DNA of 11,410 nt, taken from Acidimicrobiia bacterium (GTDB taxonomy: Bacteria > Actinomycetota > Acidimicrobiia > Acidimicrobiales > JACDCH01). Position numbers and translations under genes: made by a program. Shown here piece by piece: positions 1-6,874 of this stretch. The notes beneath the pieces are model-generated. The model made no database searches. It saw only the letters and a list, made by a program, of their open reading frames with translations, and was not told where the DNA came from. Position 1 is the stretch's first letter, and each line of letters starts with the position of its first letter. The DNA is taken from the NCBI GenBank assembly GCA_013694495.1, contig JACDCH010000577.1:1-11410 (forward strand), in the 5' to 3' direction.

Positions 1-126
1 ACCGACGCGGCGACCGACGGCGAGGCACCCCCGACGACCGAGGCGACCGACGTGGGCGCCGGCAGCGACGCCGAGGCCACGGCGCCGGACGCCGACCCGG
101 CGTCCCCGGCCGTCACCGAGAGCTGA
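1..126 (+). CDS. C-terminal tail of an unidentified protein (partial)
   Basis: Reading frame 1 is open from the window edge to a TGA at 124-126 and gives 41 residues. They are almost entirely Thr, Ala, Asp, Glu, Pro and Gly, with no hydrophobic segment and no recognisable motif. Such a tail is typical of a disordered, acidic C-terminus of a surface or envelope protein, but the family cannot be named from it. A terminator-like hairpin follows within ten bases, so this gene probably ends a separate transcription unit rather than belonging to the Tad operon. The composition fits GC-rich coding sequence, and the terminator position supports the stop. Product unknown. Confidence 0.6.
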   Translation, partial: TDAATDGEAPPTTEATDVGAGSDAEATAPDADPASPAVTES

Positions 127-133
127 CAACCGC

Positions 134-159
134 TCCGGCGGTCGGTTCCGCCGGATTTT
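134..159 (+). terminator. Rho-independent terminator-like hairpin
   Basis: TCCGGCGG (134-141), a six-base loop TCGGTT, and CCGCCGGA (148-155) form a perfect 8-bp stem. The run TTTT (156-159) follows directly, overlapping in effect with the A-T closing pair. It begins eight bases after the stop codon of the upstream partial gene. A GC-rich stem with a short U-tract this close to a stop codon is the classic intrinsic terminator layout. It separates the upstream gene from the cpaB operon. Confidence 0.7.
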
Positions 160-357
160 CCGACTCTCGCGCTCAGGAAGCGCGGTCCGCGTGCCGATTC
201 GGACAGAGATGCGCACGAAGCGATACCGAAGGGACCGGTCGTCATCGGTCCGGAACCCCGGACGGACGATGTCCGCCTTGGTTCGCCAGCTCGCGTCCCC
301 GTTCGGCGCCATCGCCGCGCCCGCACCGTCGCGGGACCGATCTGAATCGAGGTGGGT
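160..357 (+). promoter_or_regulatory. Leader and promoter region of the Tad operon
   Basis: About 200 bases without a convincing gene lie between the terminator and cpaB, so the operon promoter should be here. No clear sigma-70 type -35/-10 pair stands out. A GCCGATTC box occurs at 193-200. Three small stems can be drawn: GTCCG/CGGAC (185-189 with 200-204), GGACCG/CGGTCC with an eight-base loop (232-251), and CGGAC/GTCCG with a GAT loop (263-275). I could not match the region to a known riboswitch; in particular the conserved core of the cyclic-di-GMP-I class is not visible. The ribosome binding site GAGG is at 349-352. Confidence 0.4.
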
Positions 358-1314
358 GTGAGCTCTCGCAGAACCGTGATCCTGATCGCCGCGCTGGCCG
401 TCGGCGCGCTGGCGGCGTTCGCGATCTACAGCTACGTGGGCGGCGTCGAGGACCGGGCCGACGACGAAGGTCGTCGGGTCGCCGCGGTGCGCGTCGTGAG
501 CTCGATCCCCCGGGGAACCGACGGCACGACCGCCTTCGACAGCGGTCTCTTCGAGGAGGTCGACATCCCCCAGGAGCTCGTCACCGGGCGGGAGATCGAC
601 CGCGACGAGCTCGAGGCGGGTCTCATCGGCGACAAGATCGCCGCCGCCGACCTGGTCACCGGCCAGATCCTGGTCGAGGGGATGTTCGTCGACCCGCTGA
701 CGTCGCGGGTGACCGGCGCCGACCGCGTGCCCGACGGCAACGTCGCCATCACCATCCAGGTCGACGACGTCCGGGGCGTCGCCGGGCTCATCGTCCCCGG
801 CGACTACGTCAACATGATGGGGCTCTACGAGGACCTGTGCGGCGACGAATCCACCGACACGGGCGACGGTGACGCCGCCGACGGTGCGAGCGGCGGGCGC
901 TTCCCCGCCGGCGGGGTCGTCGATCCGCCCACCGGCACGCCGGGCGAGAACCTGGCGCTGGCGGTGTGCACACCGGCCACGGTCGTGTACCAGGAGGTGC
1001 AGGTGCTGTTCGTCGACCGCAGCCCGATCCCGCTCCCAGGCGAGGCGGCCGCCGAGACGGTCAACGCCGACGGCACCACCACCGCGGCGGCCACCGTCGT
1101 CGACACCGGCCTGCTCACGCTGGCCGTCCCACCCGACGCCGCCCAGCTCATCGCATCGATCCCCCGTGACGCGTGGTACCTCACGTTGCTGCCCACGTCG
1201 TACACGCCCGGTCCGATCCCGGACTTCGATCCCTTGATCGAGCTCCTTCCGGGCGAGGACCCCAACCAGCTCACGCCGTACGGGCCGGAAGGCTTCCAGA
1301 CCGACACGCCCTGA
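358..1314 (+). CDS. cpaB: Flp pilus assembly protein CpaB (RcpC family)
   Basis: CpaB/RcpC proteins are membrane-anchored Tad assembly factors with an SAF-like domain; in diderms they work with the secretin. The product has 318 residues. One membrane anchor lies at about residues 6-27, after Arg4-Arg5. An SAF-like region follows (about 43-110, with the IPRGT and DLVTGQILVEGMF stretches), then the RcpC core beginning VAITIQVDDVRGVAGLIVPGDYV. The closing part, AQLIASIPRDAWYLTLLP, is typical of the family. Between them is a Gly/Asp/Pro-rich insertion bounded by Cys161 and Cys204. I start at GTG 358 because GAGG (349-352) then sits five bases upstream; the in-frame GTG at 352 overlaps that site. 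The gene is first in the operon, and cpaE begins 32 bases after its stop. No secretin gene is present, as expected for a monoderm. Confidence 0.9.
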   Translation: MSSRRTVILIAALAVGALAAFAIYSYVGGVEDRADDEGRRVAAVRVVSSIPRGTDGTTAFDSGLFEEVDIPQELVTGREIDRDELEAGLIGDKIAAADLVTGQILVEGMFVDPLTSRVTGADRVPDGNVAITIQVDDVRGVAGLIVPGDYVNMMGLYEDLCGDESTDTGDGDAADGASGGRFPAGGVVDPPTGTPGENLALAVCTPATVVYQEVQVLFVDRSPIPLPGEAAAETVNADGTTTAAATVVDTGLLTLAVPPDAAQLIASIPRDAWYLTLLPTSYTPGPIPDFDPLIELLPGEDPNQLTPYGPEGFQTDTP

Positions 1315-1346
1315 GGGGCACGAGACAGGGACGAGCGAGCACCACT

Positions 1347-2582
1347 GTGACCGATTCCGGGTTCGAGTTCGACGAGGGCGGAGCCGCGGAAGCGGGGAAA
1401 CCGACCACGTCCCCGTTCGGGAGCTTCGGTGGGTCGACCACCGCCACCGTGATCATCGACGCCGACCAGGCCGTGCGCAGCCGCCTGGCGATGCAGCTGG
1501 GCGAGATCGCGGTCCCCCTCGGATCGTACGCGGCGCTGCGCGAGCGCCTCACCGGCGACCCGATGGTGGCCGTGCTGGGCCCGTCGTGCGCGAGCCCCGA
1601 GGGCCTGGCCGAGGCCGAGCGGCTCGTCGTCGACCACCCCGAGGTCGGGGCCGTGCTCGTCGCGTCCGAGCTCACCACCGAGCTGTTCCGCCAGGCGATC
1701 CGGGCCGGGATCAAGGACGTGCTGGCCGCCCCCGTCGACACGTCGTCGCTGCTGGAGGCCGTCCGCCGCGTGGGCGACACGGTGGCCGGCTACCGCCGCA
1801 ACGAATCCGCCGCCGCGGTCGACCCCGCCGACCTGGGCGACATCACGACGGTCTTCTCCACCAAGGGCGGCGCAGGCAAGTCGGTCATTGCCTGCAACCT
1901 GGCCGTGATCCTGGCCCGCCGCAGCACCAAGCCGGTCGTGCTGGTCGACGCCGACCTCCAGTTCGGCGACGTCGCCGTCATGCTCAAGCTGGCTCCCCAG
2001 CACACGATCATCGACGCCGTCGCCTCGCTCGACCGCCTCGACGCCGCCCTGCTGCAGAACCTCCTCGTGCGCCACGAGCCCTCGGGCCTCTTCGTCCTCC
2101 CCGCGCCGCTCGAGCCCCAGTTCGCCGACCAGATCTCGGCCGCCGAGATGGTCAAGGTGGTGGAGCTGCTGCGCACCTTCGCCGGCCACATCGTGATCGA
2201 CACGCCGGCCCACTTCAACGACGTCGTGCTCGGCCTCATCGAGATCTCCGACGACGTCCTGATCGTGGCGGGCATGGACATCCCGAACATCAAGAACGTG
2301 AAGATCGGCCTCCAGACATTGCGGCTGCTGAACACGCCGATGTCGAAGCTGCACCTCGTGCTCAACCGGGCCAACTCCAAGGTGAAGCTCGACGTGAGCG
2401 AGGTCGAGCGCACGCTCCAGGTGAAGGCCGAGTCGCTCATCCCGAGCGACGTCGTGGTACCCCAGTCGGTCAACAAGGGCACCCCCGTCGTCCTGGACGC
2501 GCCGAAGTCGGGCGTCGCGAAGTCGCTCGAGCAGCTCGCCGACCTGTTCCACGCCCCTGACCCGGGCCGCAAGCGGCGCTAG
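1347..2582 (+). CDS. cpaE: Pilus assembly ATPase CpaE/TadZ (ParA/MinD-like)
   Basis: CpaE/TadZ is a ParA/MinD-superfamily ATPase that places the Tad machine in the cell. The product has 411 residues. Residues about 30-150 form a receiver-like domain that ends RAGIKDVLAAPVD, but the usual phospho-acceptor position after strand 3 reads VLGPS (Gly78), so it cannot be phosphorylated in the normal way. The ATPase domain follows: deviant Walker A KGGAGKS (173-179), the second motif VLVDADLQFGD (Asp201, Asp203) and Walker B IVIDTP (Asp285). The late stretch DIPNIKNVKIGLQTL is characteristic of CpaE. The start is taken as GTG 1347, just after cpaB; the same frame stays open upstream inside cpaB, but there the sequence is out-of-frame cpaB. 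The ribosome binding site is weak. cpaF begins 26 bases downstream. Confidence 0.9.
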   Translation: MTDSGFEFDEGGAAEAGKPTTSPFGSFGGSTTATVIIDADQAVRSRLAMQLGEIAVPLGSYAALRERLTGDPMVAVLGPSCASPEGLAEAERLVVDHPEVGAVLVASELTTELFRQAIRAGIKDVLAAPVDTSSLLEAVRRVGDTVAGYRRNESAAAVDPADLGDITTVFSTKGGAGKSVIACNLAVILARRSTKPVVLVDADLQFGDVAVMLKLAPQHTIIDAVASLDRLDAALLQNLLVRHEPSGLFVLPAPLEPQFADQISAAEMVKVVELLRTFAGHIVIDTPAHFNDVVLGLIEISDDVLIVAGMDIPNIKNVKIGLQTLRLLNTPMSKLHLVLNRANSKVKLDVSEVERTLQVKAESLIPSDVVVPQSVNKGTPVVLDAPKSGVAKSLEQLADLFHAPDPGRKRR

Positions 2583-2608
2583 CGCGTCGACGAGGAAGGA
2601 CGGCGACG

Positions 2609-3979
2609 ATGTCTCTCTACAAGCGCCTGCACGAGGTCCAGGGCGGGCCCGCCGCGGCGGCTGGCGCGGGCAAGCGCCGCAACCCCGTGCTCGACGAGCT
2701 CCGCCAGAAGATCCACCACCACCTGATCGACGAGCTCGGCCCGATCCTCTACGACAAGCGGCTGTCAGAGGACGACCTCCGGCGCCGGGTCCACGAGCAG
2801 CTGCAGTCCGCGCTCGCCCAGGAGCGGGCGCCGCTGTCGGCCGCCGACAAGGCGCAGCTCATCCAGGACGTCTCCGACGACATCCTCGGCTACGGACCGA
2901 TCGACCGCCTGCTCAAGGACGAGGAGGTCACCGAGGTCATGGTCAACGGGCCGGACGCGGTGTTCACCGAGCGGGCCGGCCGCATCGAGAAGACCTCGGC
3001 GAGCTTCGTCGACGAGACCCACCTGCGGCGCATCATCGACAAGATCGTGAGCCAGGTGGGCCGGCGCATCGACGAAGCCCAGCCGATGGTCGACGCCCGC
3101 CTCCCGGATGGCTCGCGGGTGAACGCGGTCATCCACCCCCTCGCCATAGGCGGGCCGTTCCTGACCATCCGGAAGTTCTCGAAGGACCCGCTCCAGATCG
3201 ACGACCTGATCCGGTTCGGCACGCTCAACGCCCACGCTGCCCGGTTCCTGCAGGCCTGCATCGTCGGCCGTCTCAACTGCATCGTGTCCGGCGGTACCGG
3301 CACCGGCAAGACGACGACGCTCAACGTCCTGTCCTCGTTCATCCCCAGCGAGGAGCGCATCGTCACGATCGAGGATGCGAAGGAGCTCCAGCTCCACCAG
3401 GAGCACGTACTGGCGATGGAGGCGCGGCCGCCGAACATCGAGGGCCGGGGCCAGGTCACGATCCGCGACCTGGTCCGAAACTCGCTGCGCATGCGCCCCG
3501 ATCGGGTGGTGGTGGGGGAGTGCCGCGCCGGCGAGGCGCTCGACATGCTCCAGGCGATGAACACGGGCCACGACGGCTCGATCACCACCGTCCACTCCAA
3601 CAGCCCGCGAGACACGCTCGCCCGCATCGAGACGATGGTGCTCATGGCCGGCTTCGACCTGCCGGTGCGGGCGATCCGCGAGCAGATGGCGTCGGCCCTC
3701 GACTTCATCGTGCACCTGAGCCGCCTGCGCGACGGGACGCGTCGCATCACCCACATCACCGAGGTGCAGGGCATGGAGGGCGATGTCATCACCCTCCAGG
3801 ACGTCTTCCTGTTCGACTACGGCATGGGCGTCGACGAGCACGGCCGGTTCCTCGGCCACCTCAAGGCCACCGGGAACCGCCCGAAGTTCGCCGAGAAGCT
3901 GGCCGACCTCGGCATCCGCCTCGGACCCGAAGTGTTCCAGCCGGAGGCGTTTGTTCGGCGCGCCGGCGGGGCCCGCTGA
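2609..3979 (+). CDS. cpaF: Tad pilus secretion ATPase CpaF/TadA
   Basis: This is the hexameric type II/IV secretion-family ATPase that powers Flp pilus assembly from the cytoplasmic face. It has 456 residues, usual for the family. The N-terminal helical region leads into the domain around GYGPIDRLLKDEEVTEVMVNG. Walker A is GGTGTGKT (228-235), the Asp box is TIEDAKELQL, Walker B is RVVVGECRAGEALDML (Glu304), and the His box is GHDGSITTVHSNSPRDTLAR. All catalytic elements look intact. ATG 2609 is preceded by GGAAGGA (2594-2600), eight bases away, the clearest ribosome binding site in the operon. The VWA-TadB gene starts five bases after its stop, which suggests translational coupling. Confidence 0.95.
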   Translation: MSLYKRLHEVQGGPAAAAGAGKRRNPVLDELRQKIHHHLIDELGPILYDKRLSEDDLRRRVHEQLQSALAQERAPLSAADKAQLIQDVSDDILGYGPIDRLLKDEEVTEVMVNGPDAVFTERAGRIEKTSASFVDETHLRRIIDKIVSQVGRRIDEAQPMVDARLPDGSRVNAVIHPLAIGGPFLTIRKFSKDPLQIDDLIRFGTLNAHAARFLQACIVGRLNCIVSGGTGTGKTTTLNVLSSFIPSEERIVTIEDAKELQLHQEHVLAMEARPPNIEGRGQVTIRDLVRNSLRMRPDRVVVGECRAGEALDMLQAMNTGHDGSITTVHSNSPRDTLARIETMVLMAGFDLPVRAIREQMASALDFIVHLSRLRDGTRRITHITEVQGMEGDVITLQDVFLFDYGMGVDEHGRFLGHLKATGNRPKFAEKLADLGIRLGPEVFQPEAFVRRAGGAR

Positions 3980-3984
3980 ACGCC

Positions 3985-5913
3985 GTGCGCCGCCTCGCTA
4001 CTTCGCTCGCGCTCCTGCTCGCGCTCGTGCTAGCCGGCGCGGGCGCGCTCACGGGTCCGGCCGCCGCGCAGTCCGACGAGGGCGACCGGCTCGTGCTGCG
4101 CGCCGTCGATGCTGCCGACCGCGCCGCGGTGAACGTCGTCGTGTCCTGGTCCGGAGAGGCGGGCGAGCTCGACGGGCTCGCGGTGGCCGACGGTGAGGCC
4201 CGACCCGAGGTGGCGGTGTCGACCCTGGCCGACAGCGGTCTCGTCCACGACCTCTTCGTCGTGGTCGACACGTCCGCCTCGACCGACGACGACTCGCTCC
4301 TCGTCGAGGCCCGCCGGGCCCTCGGCGACTTCTTCGCGACGATCCCGGCCGGCACGCGCATGTCGCTCGTGCGCGCCGGGGTGTCGGCCAACATCGTGCA
4401 GCCGCTGACCGACGACCCGGCCCGCCTCCTGGCCGCCGTCGACGACCTCGCCCCGGCCGGCGAGAGTGGGCTCCTCGGTGGTATCACCCGGGCCGCGGCC
4501 ACGGGGGCCCGCCAGCCCGGCGCGCTCACCACCGTCGTCCTGATCACCGACGGCGTGTCGGAGCCGACGGTCTCGGGGGCCCAGGCCCGGACGGCGCTGG
4601 CCGACGCCGGCGCCATTCTGTACGTAGTCGGCCTCCGAGGGCCGGGCCTCGACGAGGGATCGTTCGCGTCGCTGGCCGCGTCGAGTGGCGGGCGTCTCCT
4701 CGCCACCGACGACCCCACGGAGATCGACGACCTGCTCGAAGGTCTCACCCCGGAGCTCCAGCAGCTGGCGGTGGCCACCTTCTCGTCCGACGCCACGCGG
4801 GGGATCCAGGACATCAGCGTCTCGGCGGGCGAGGTGAGCACCGCGGGCTCCTACGTCGCCGGCGGCAGCCTCGAGGGCCCGCAGCGCCTCGCCCCCCGGC
4901 CGACGGTCGACGCCGGCGGGATCCGGTTCCTGCAGAACGACGTGGCCAAGTACCTCGCCATCGCCGCTGCCACGTTGGCGGCCGCCATGTTCGCCTACGG
5001 CGTGATCCTGCTCTTCGTGCGCCAGGACGGCGACCTCACCGCCGCCCTGCGGCCGTACAGCGAGGAGTTCGTGGCGTCCGGCGAGGACGAGGGCATCCAG
5101 CCCATGGCGCAGTCGGCGCTGCTGCAGCGCGCCGTCGCCATGACCGAGTCGTTCGCGCGGCAGCGGGGCGTGCTCGTGCGGGTGGAGAAGGCCCTGGAGA
5201 AGGCCGGCCTCCCACTGCGGGCGGGTGAGGCGATGTTCTTCTACCTGGCCACCGCGCTGCTGGTCATCGTCCTGCTCCTCGCCCTCACCCAGAACCTCAT
5301 GGCCACCGCCGTCCTCGGCCTGTTCGCCGTCCTCATCCCGCCGGCGATCCTCAACTTCTTCGCCGAGCGCAAGAAGAAGAAGTTCCAGGCGCTGCTGCCC
5401 GACACGCTGCAGCTGCTCTCGAGCACGCTGCGGGCCGGCTACTCGATGATGCAGGGCGTCGAGGCCGTGTCCCAGGAGGTGTCCGAGCCGATGGGCGCCG
5501 AGCTCCGGCGGGTCGTCACGGAGGCCCGGCTGGGCCGGCCGCTGGAGGAGTCGCTCGAGGCCATCGCCGACCGCATGGACTCACCCGACTTCGCCTGGGC
5601 CGTCATGGCCATCCGCATCCAGCGCGAGGTCGGCGGCAACCTGTCCGAGCTCCTGCTCACGGTGGCCGAGACCATGGTCCAGCGCGAGCGCCTCCGCCGC
5701 GACATCTCGGCGCTCACGGCCGAAGGGCGGGTGTCCGCCTACGTCCTCGGCGCGTTGCCGATCGGGCTCGGCGCCTTCCTCTACATGGCCAACCCGGACT
5801 ACATCTCCACGCTGTTCGACACGAACGTCGGGCAGATCATGTTGGCGGCCGCTGCGCTGATGATCGGCGTCGGGTTCGCGTGGATGTTCAAGATCATCAA
5901 GATCGAGATCTGA
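3985..5913 (+). CDS. tadB: VWA domain fused to TadB (T2SS F family platform protein)
   Basis: The C-terminal half is TadB, a membrane platform protein on which CpaF acts; the N-terminal half adds a von Willebrand A domain. The 642-residue product begins with a signal peptide (about 1-28, hydrophobic core then AAA-Q). The VWA domain spans about 85-280, with the metal-site motif DTSAS (95-99) and LITDG (186-190); the usual third Thr position appears to be Ser161 in GESG. A membrane segment lies at about 322-346, and membrane pairs at about 417-458 and 587-638 flank the T2SSF domain (about 470-585, with LLPDTLQLLSSTLRAGYSM). This topology puts the VWA domain outside and the T2SSF domain in the cytoplasm. 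Plain TadB is about 300 residues. GTG 3985 gives the signal peptide directly; the frame continues upstream inside cpaF but that part is out-of-frame cpaF. tadC follows after ten bases. Confidence 0.88.
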   Translation: MRRLATSLALLLALVLAGAGALTGPAAAQSDEGDRLVLRAVDAADRAAVNVVVSWSGEAGELDGLAVADGEARPEVAVSTLADSGLVHDLFVVVDTSASTDDDSLLVEARRALGDFFATIPAGTRMSLVRAGVSANIVQPLTDDPARLLAAVDDLAPAGESGLLGGITRAAATGARQPGALTTVVLITDGVSEPTVSGAQARTALADAGAILYVVGLRGPGLDEGSFASLAASSGGRLLATDDPTEIDDLLEGLTPELQQLAVATFSSDATRGIQDISVSAGEVSTAGSYVAGGSLEGPQRLAPRPTVDAGGIRFLQNDVAKYLAIAAATLAAAMFAYGVILLFVRQDGDLTAALRPYSEEFVASGEDEGIQPMAQSALLQRAVAMTESFARQRGVLVRVEKALEKAGLPLRAGEAMFFYLATALLVIVLLLALTQNLMATAVLGLFAVLIPPAILNFFAERKKKKFQALLPDTLQLLSSTLRAGYSMMQGVEAVSQEVSEPMGAELRRVVTEARLGRPLEESLEAIADRMDSPDFAWAVMAIRIQREVGGNLSELLLTVAETMVQRERLRRDISALTAEGRVSAYVLGALPIGLGAFLYMANPDYISTLFDTNVGQIMLAAAALMIGVGFAWMFKIIKIEI

Positions 5914-5923
5914 GGAGCTGGCC

Positions 5924-6865
5924 TTGCTCGCACCATTGGCGGTTGAAGGAACCGGGCTCCTGGGCATCGTCGCCTTGGGCACCGTGGTGGCCTTCGTCAT
6001 CTACCTCGTCGCGGCCCAGGCCGACGAGAAGGCCGTCGTGCGCAGCTCCCTGCGCCAGCTCGAGGGGTACGAGGTCGAGAACGTCCGCGACCGGGCGCTC
6101 CTCACGCCGTTCCGGCAGCGGGCGCTGGTGCCGGCGGCGAAGGGCCTTACCGACCTCGGTCGGCGCCTCACGCCGCAGGGCTACGTCGACAAGGTGCGCA
6201 AGCGGTTCGTGTATGCCGGCGAGATCGGCGCCGACGCCGTCGACCGGTTCCTGGCGATCCGGGTCATCACGATCGCCCTCGTCCCTCTCCTCGGCGGGTG
6301 GGTGTGGTTCTTCTCGGGGCTGACCGGGATGACCCGCACGGTCATCGCCCTCTTCGTCATCGCCCTGCTCGTGCTCGGCCCCGACGCCACGCTGAACCGG
6401 AAGGCCGAGGTTCGCCAGCGGCTGATCCGGATCAAGCTGCCCGACGTGCTCGACCTGCTGACGATCAGCGTCGAGGCCGGCCTGGGGTTCGAGCAGGCGC
6501 TGGACCGCACGGTCGCCGCGGTGCCCGGCCCGTTGTCGGACGAGTTCCAGCGCATGCTGGGCGAGGTGCGCGCCGGCGCGAGCCGGGGCCAGGCGATGCG
6601 CGGCTTGCAGGAGCGGTCCAACGTCCCCGAGCTCCGGTCGTTCGTCCTGGCGATCCTCCAGGCTGACACCTTCGGCGTCTCGATCGGCCGCGTCCTCCGG
6701 GCCCAAGCCGACGAGATGCGGATCCGGCGCCGCCAGTTCGCCCAGGAGCTGGCCCAGAAGGCGCCGGTCAAGATGCTCATCCCAATGGTGTTCTGCATCT
6801 TCCCGGCGCTCTTCGTCGTGGTCCTCGGGCCGGCGGTGATCAACATCGCCAACAATCTGGCGTGA
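5924..6865 (+). CDS. tadC: Tad pilus platform protein TadC (T2SS F family)
   Basis: TadC pairs with TadB in the inner-membrane platform of the Tad machine. The 313-residue product has one membrane segment near the N-terminus (about 11-31), a linker, two more at about 109-157, a cytoplasmic T2SSF domain (about 172-283) and a final segment at about 284-309. The stretch LPDVLDLLTISVEAGLGFEQ is the TadC counterpart of the LLPDTLQLLSSTLRAGYSM stretch in TadB. LRAQADEMRIRRRQFAQELA and the KMLIPMVFCIFPALFVV end are typical of the family. The start is TTG 5924 because a strong GAGGAG (5912-5917) lies six bases upstream and overlaps the tadB stop. The next gene begins nine bases after the stop. Confidence 0.92.
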   Translation: MLAPLAVEGTGLLGIVALGTVVAFVIYLVAAQADEKAVVRSSLRQLEGYEVENVRDRALLTPFRQRALVPAAKGLTDLGRRLTPQGYVDKVRKRFVYAGEIGADAVDRFLAIRVITIALVPLLGGWVWFFSGLTGMTRTVIALFVIALLVLGPDATLNRKAEVRQRLIRIKLPDVLDLLTISVEAGLGFEQALDRTVAAVPGPLSDEFQRMLGEVRAGASRGQAMRGLQERSNVPELRSFVLAILQADTFGVSIGRVLRAQADEMRIRRRQFAQELAQKAPVKMLIPMVFCIFPALFVVVLGPAVINIANNLA

Positions 6866-6874
6866 CGGGCGGGG

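Noticed and set aside
160..350. Cyclic-di-GMP riboswitch before the pilus operon
   Set aside because: Considered because pili are often under such control, but the conserved core of the class I switch is not visible and the stems do not fit its layout.
825..2552. 575-residue open frame on the minus strand opposite cpaB and cpaE
   Set aside because: It is rich in Arg, His, Asp and Gly with no recognisable domain, and covers two well-supported genes on the other strand. Long antisense frames are expected at this GC content.
3520..3984. N-terminal extension of the VWA-TadB frame into cpaF
   Set aside because: The extra residues are out-of-frame cpaF sequence (Arg/His/Pro-rich). GTG 3985 gives a clean signal peptide.
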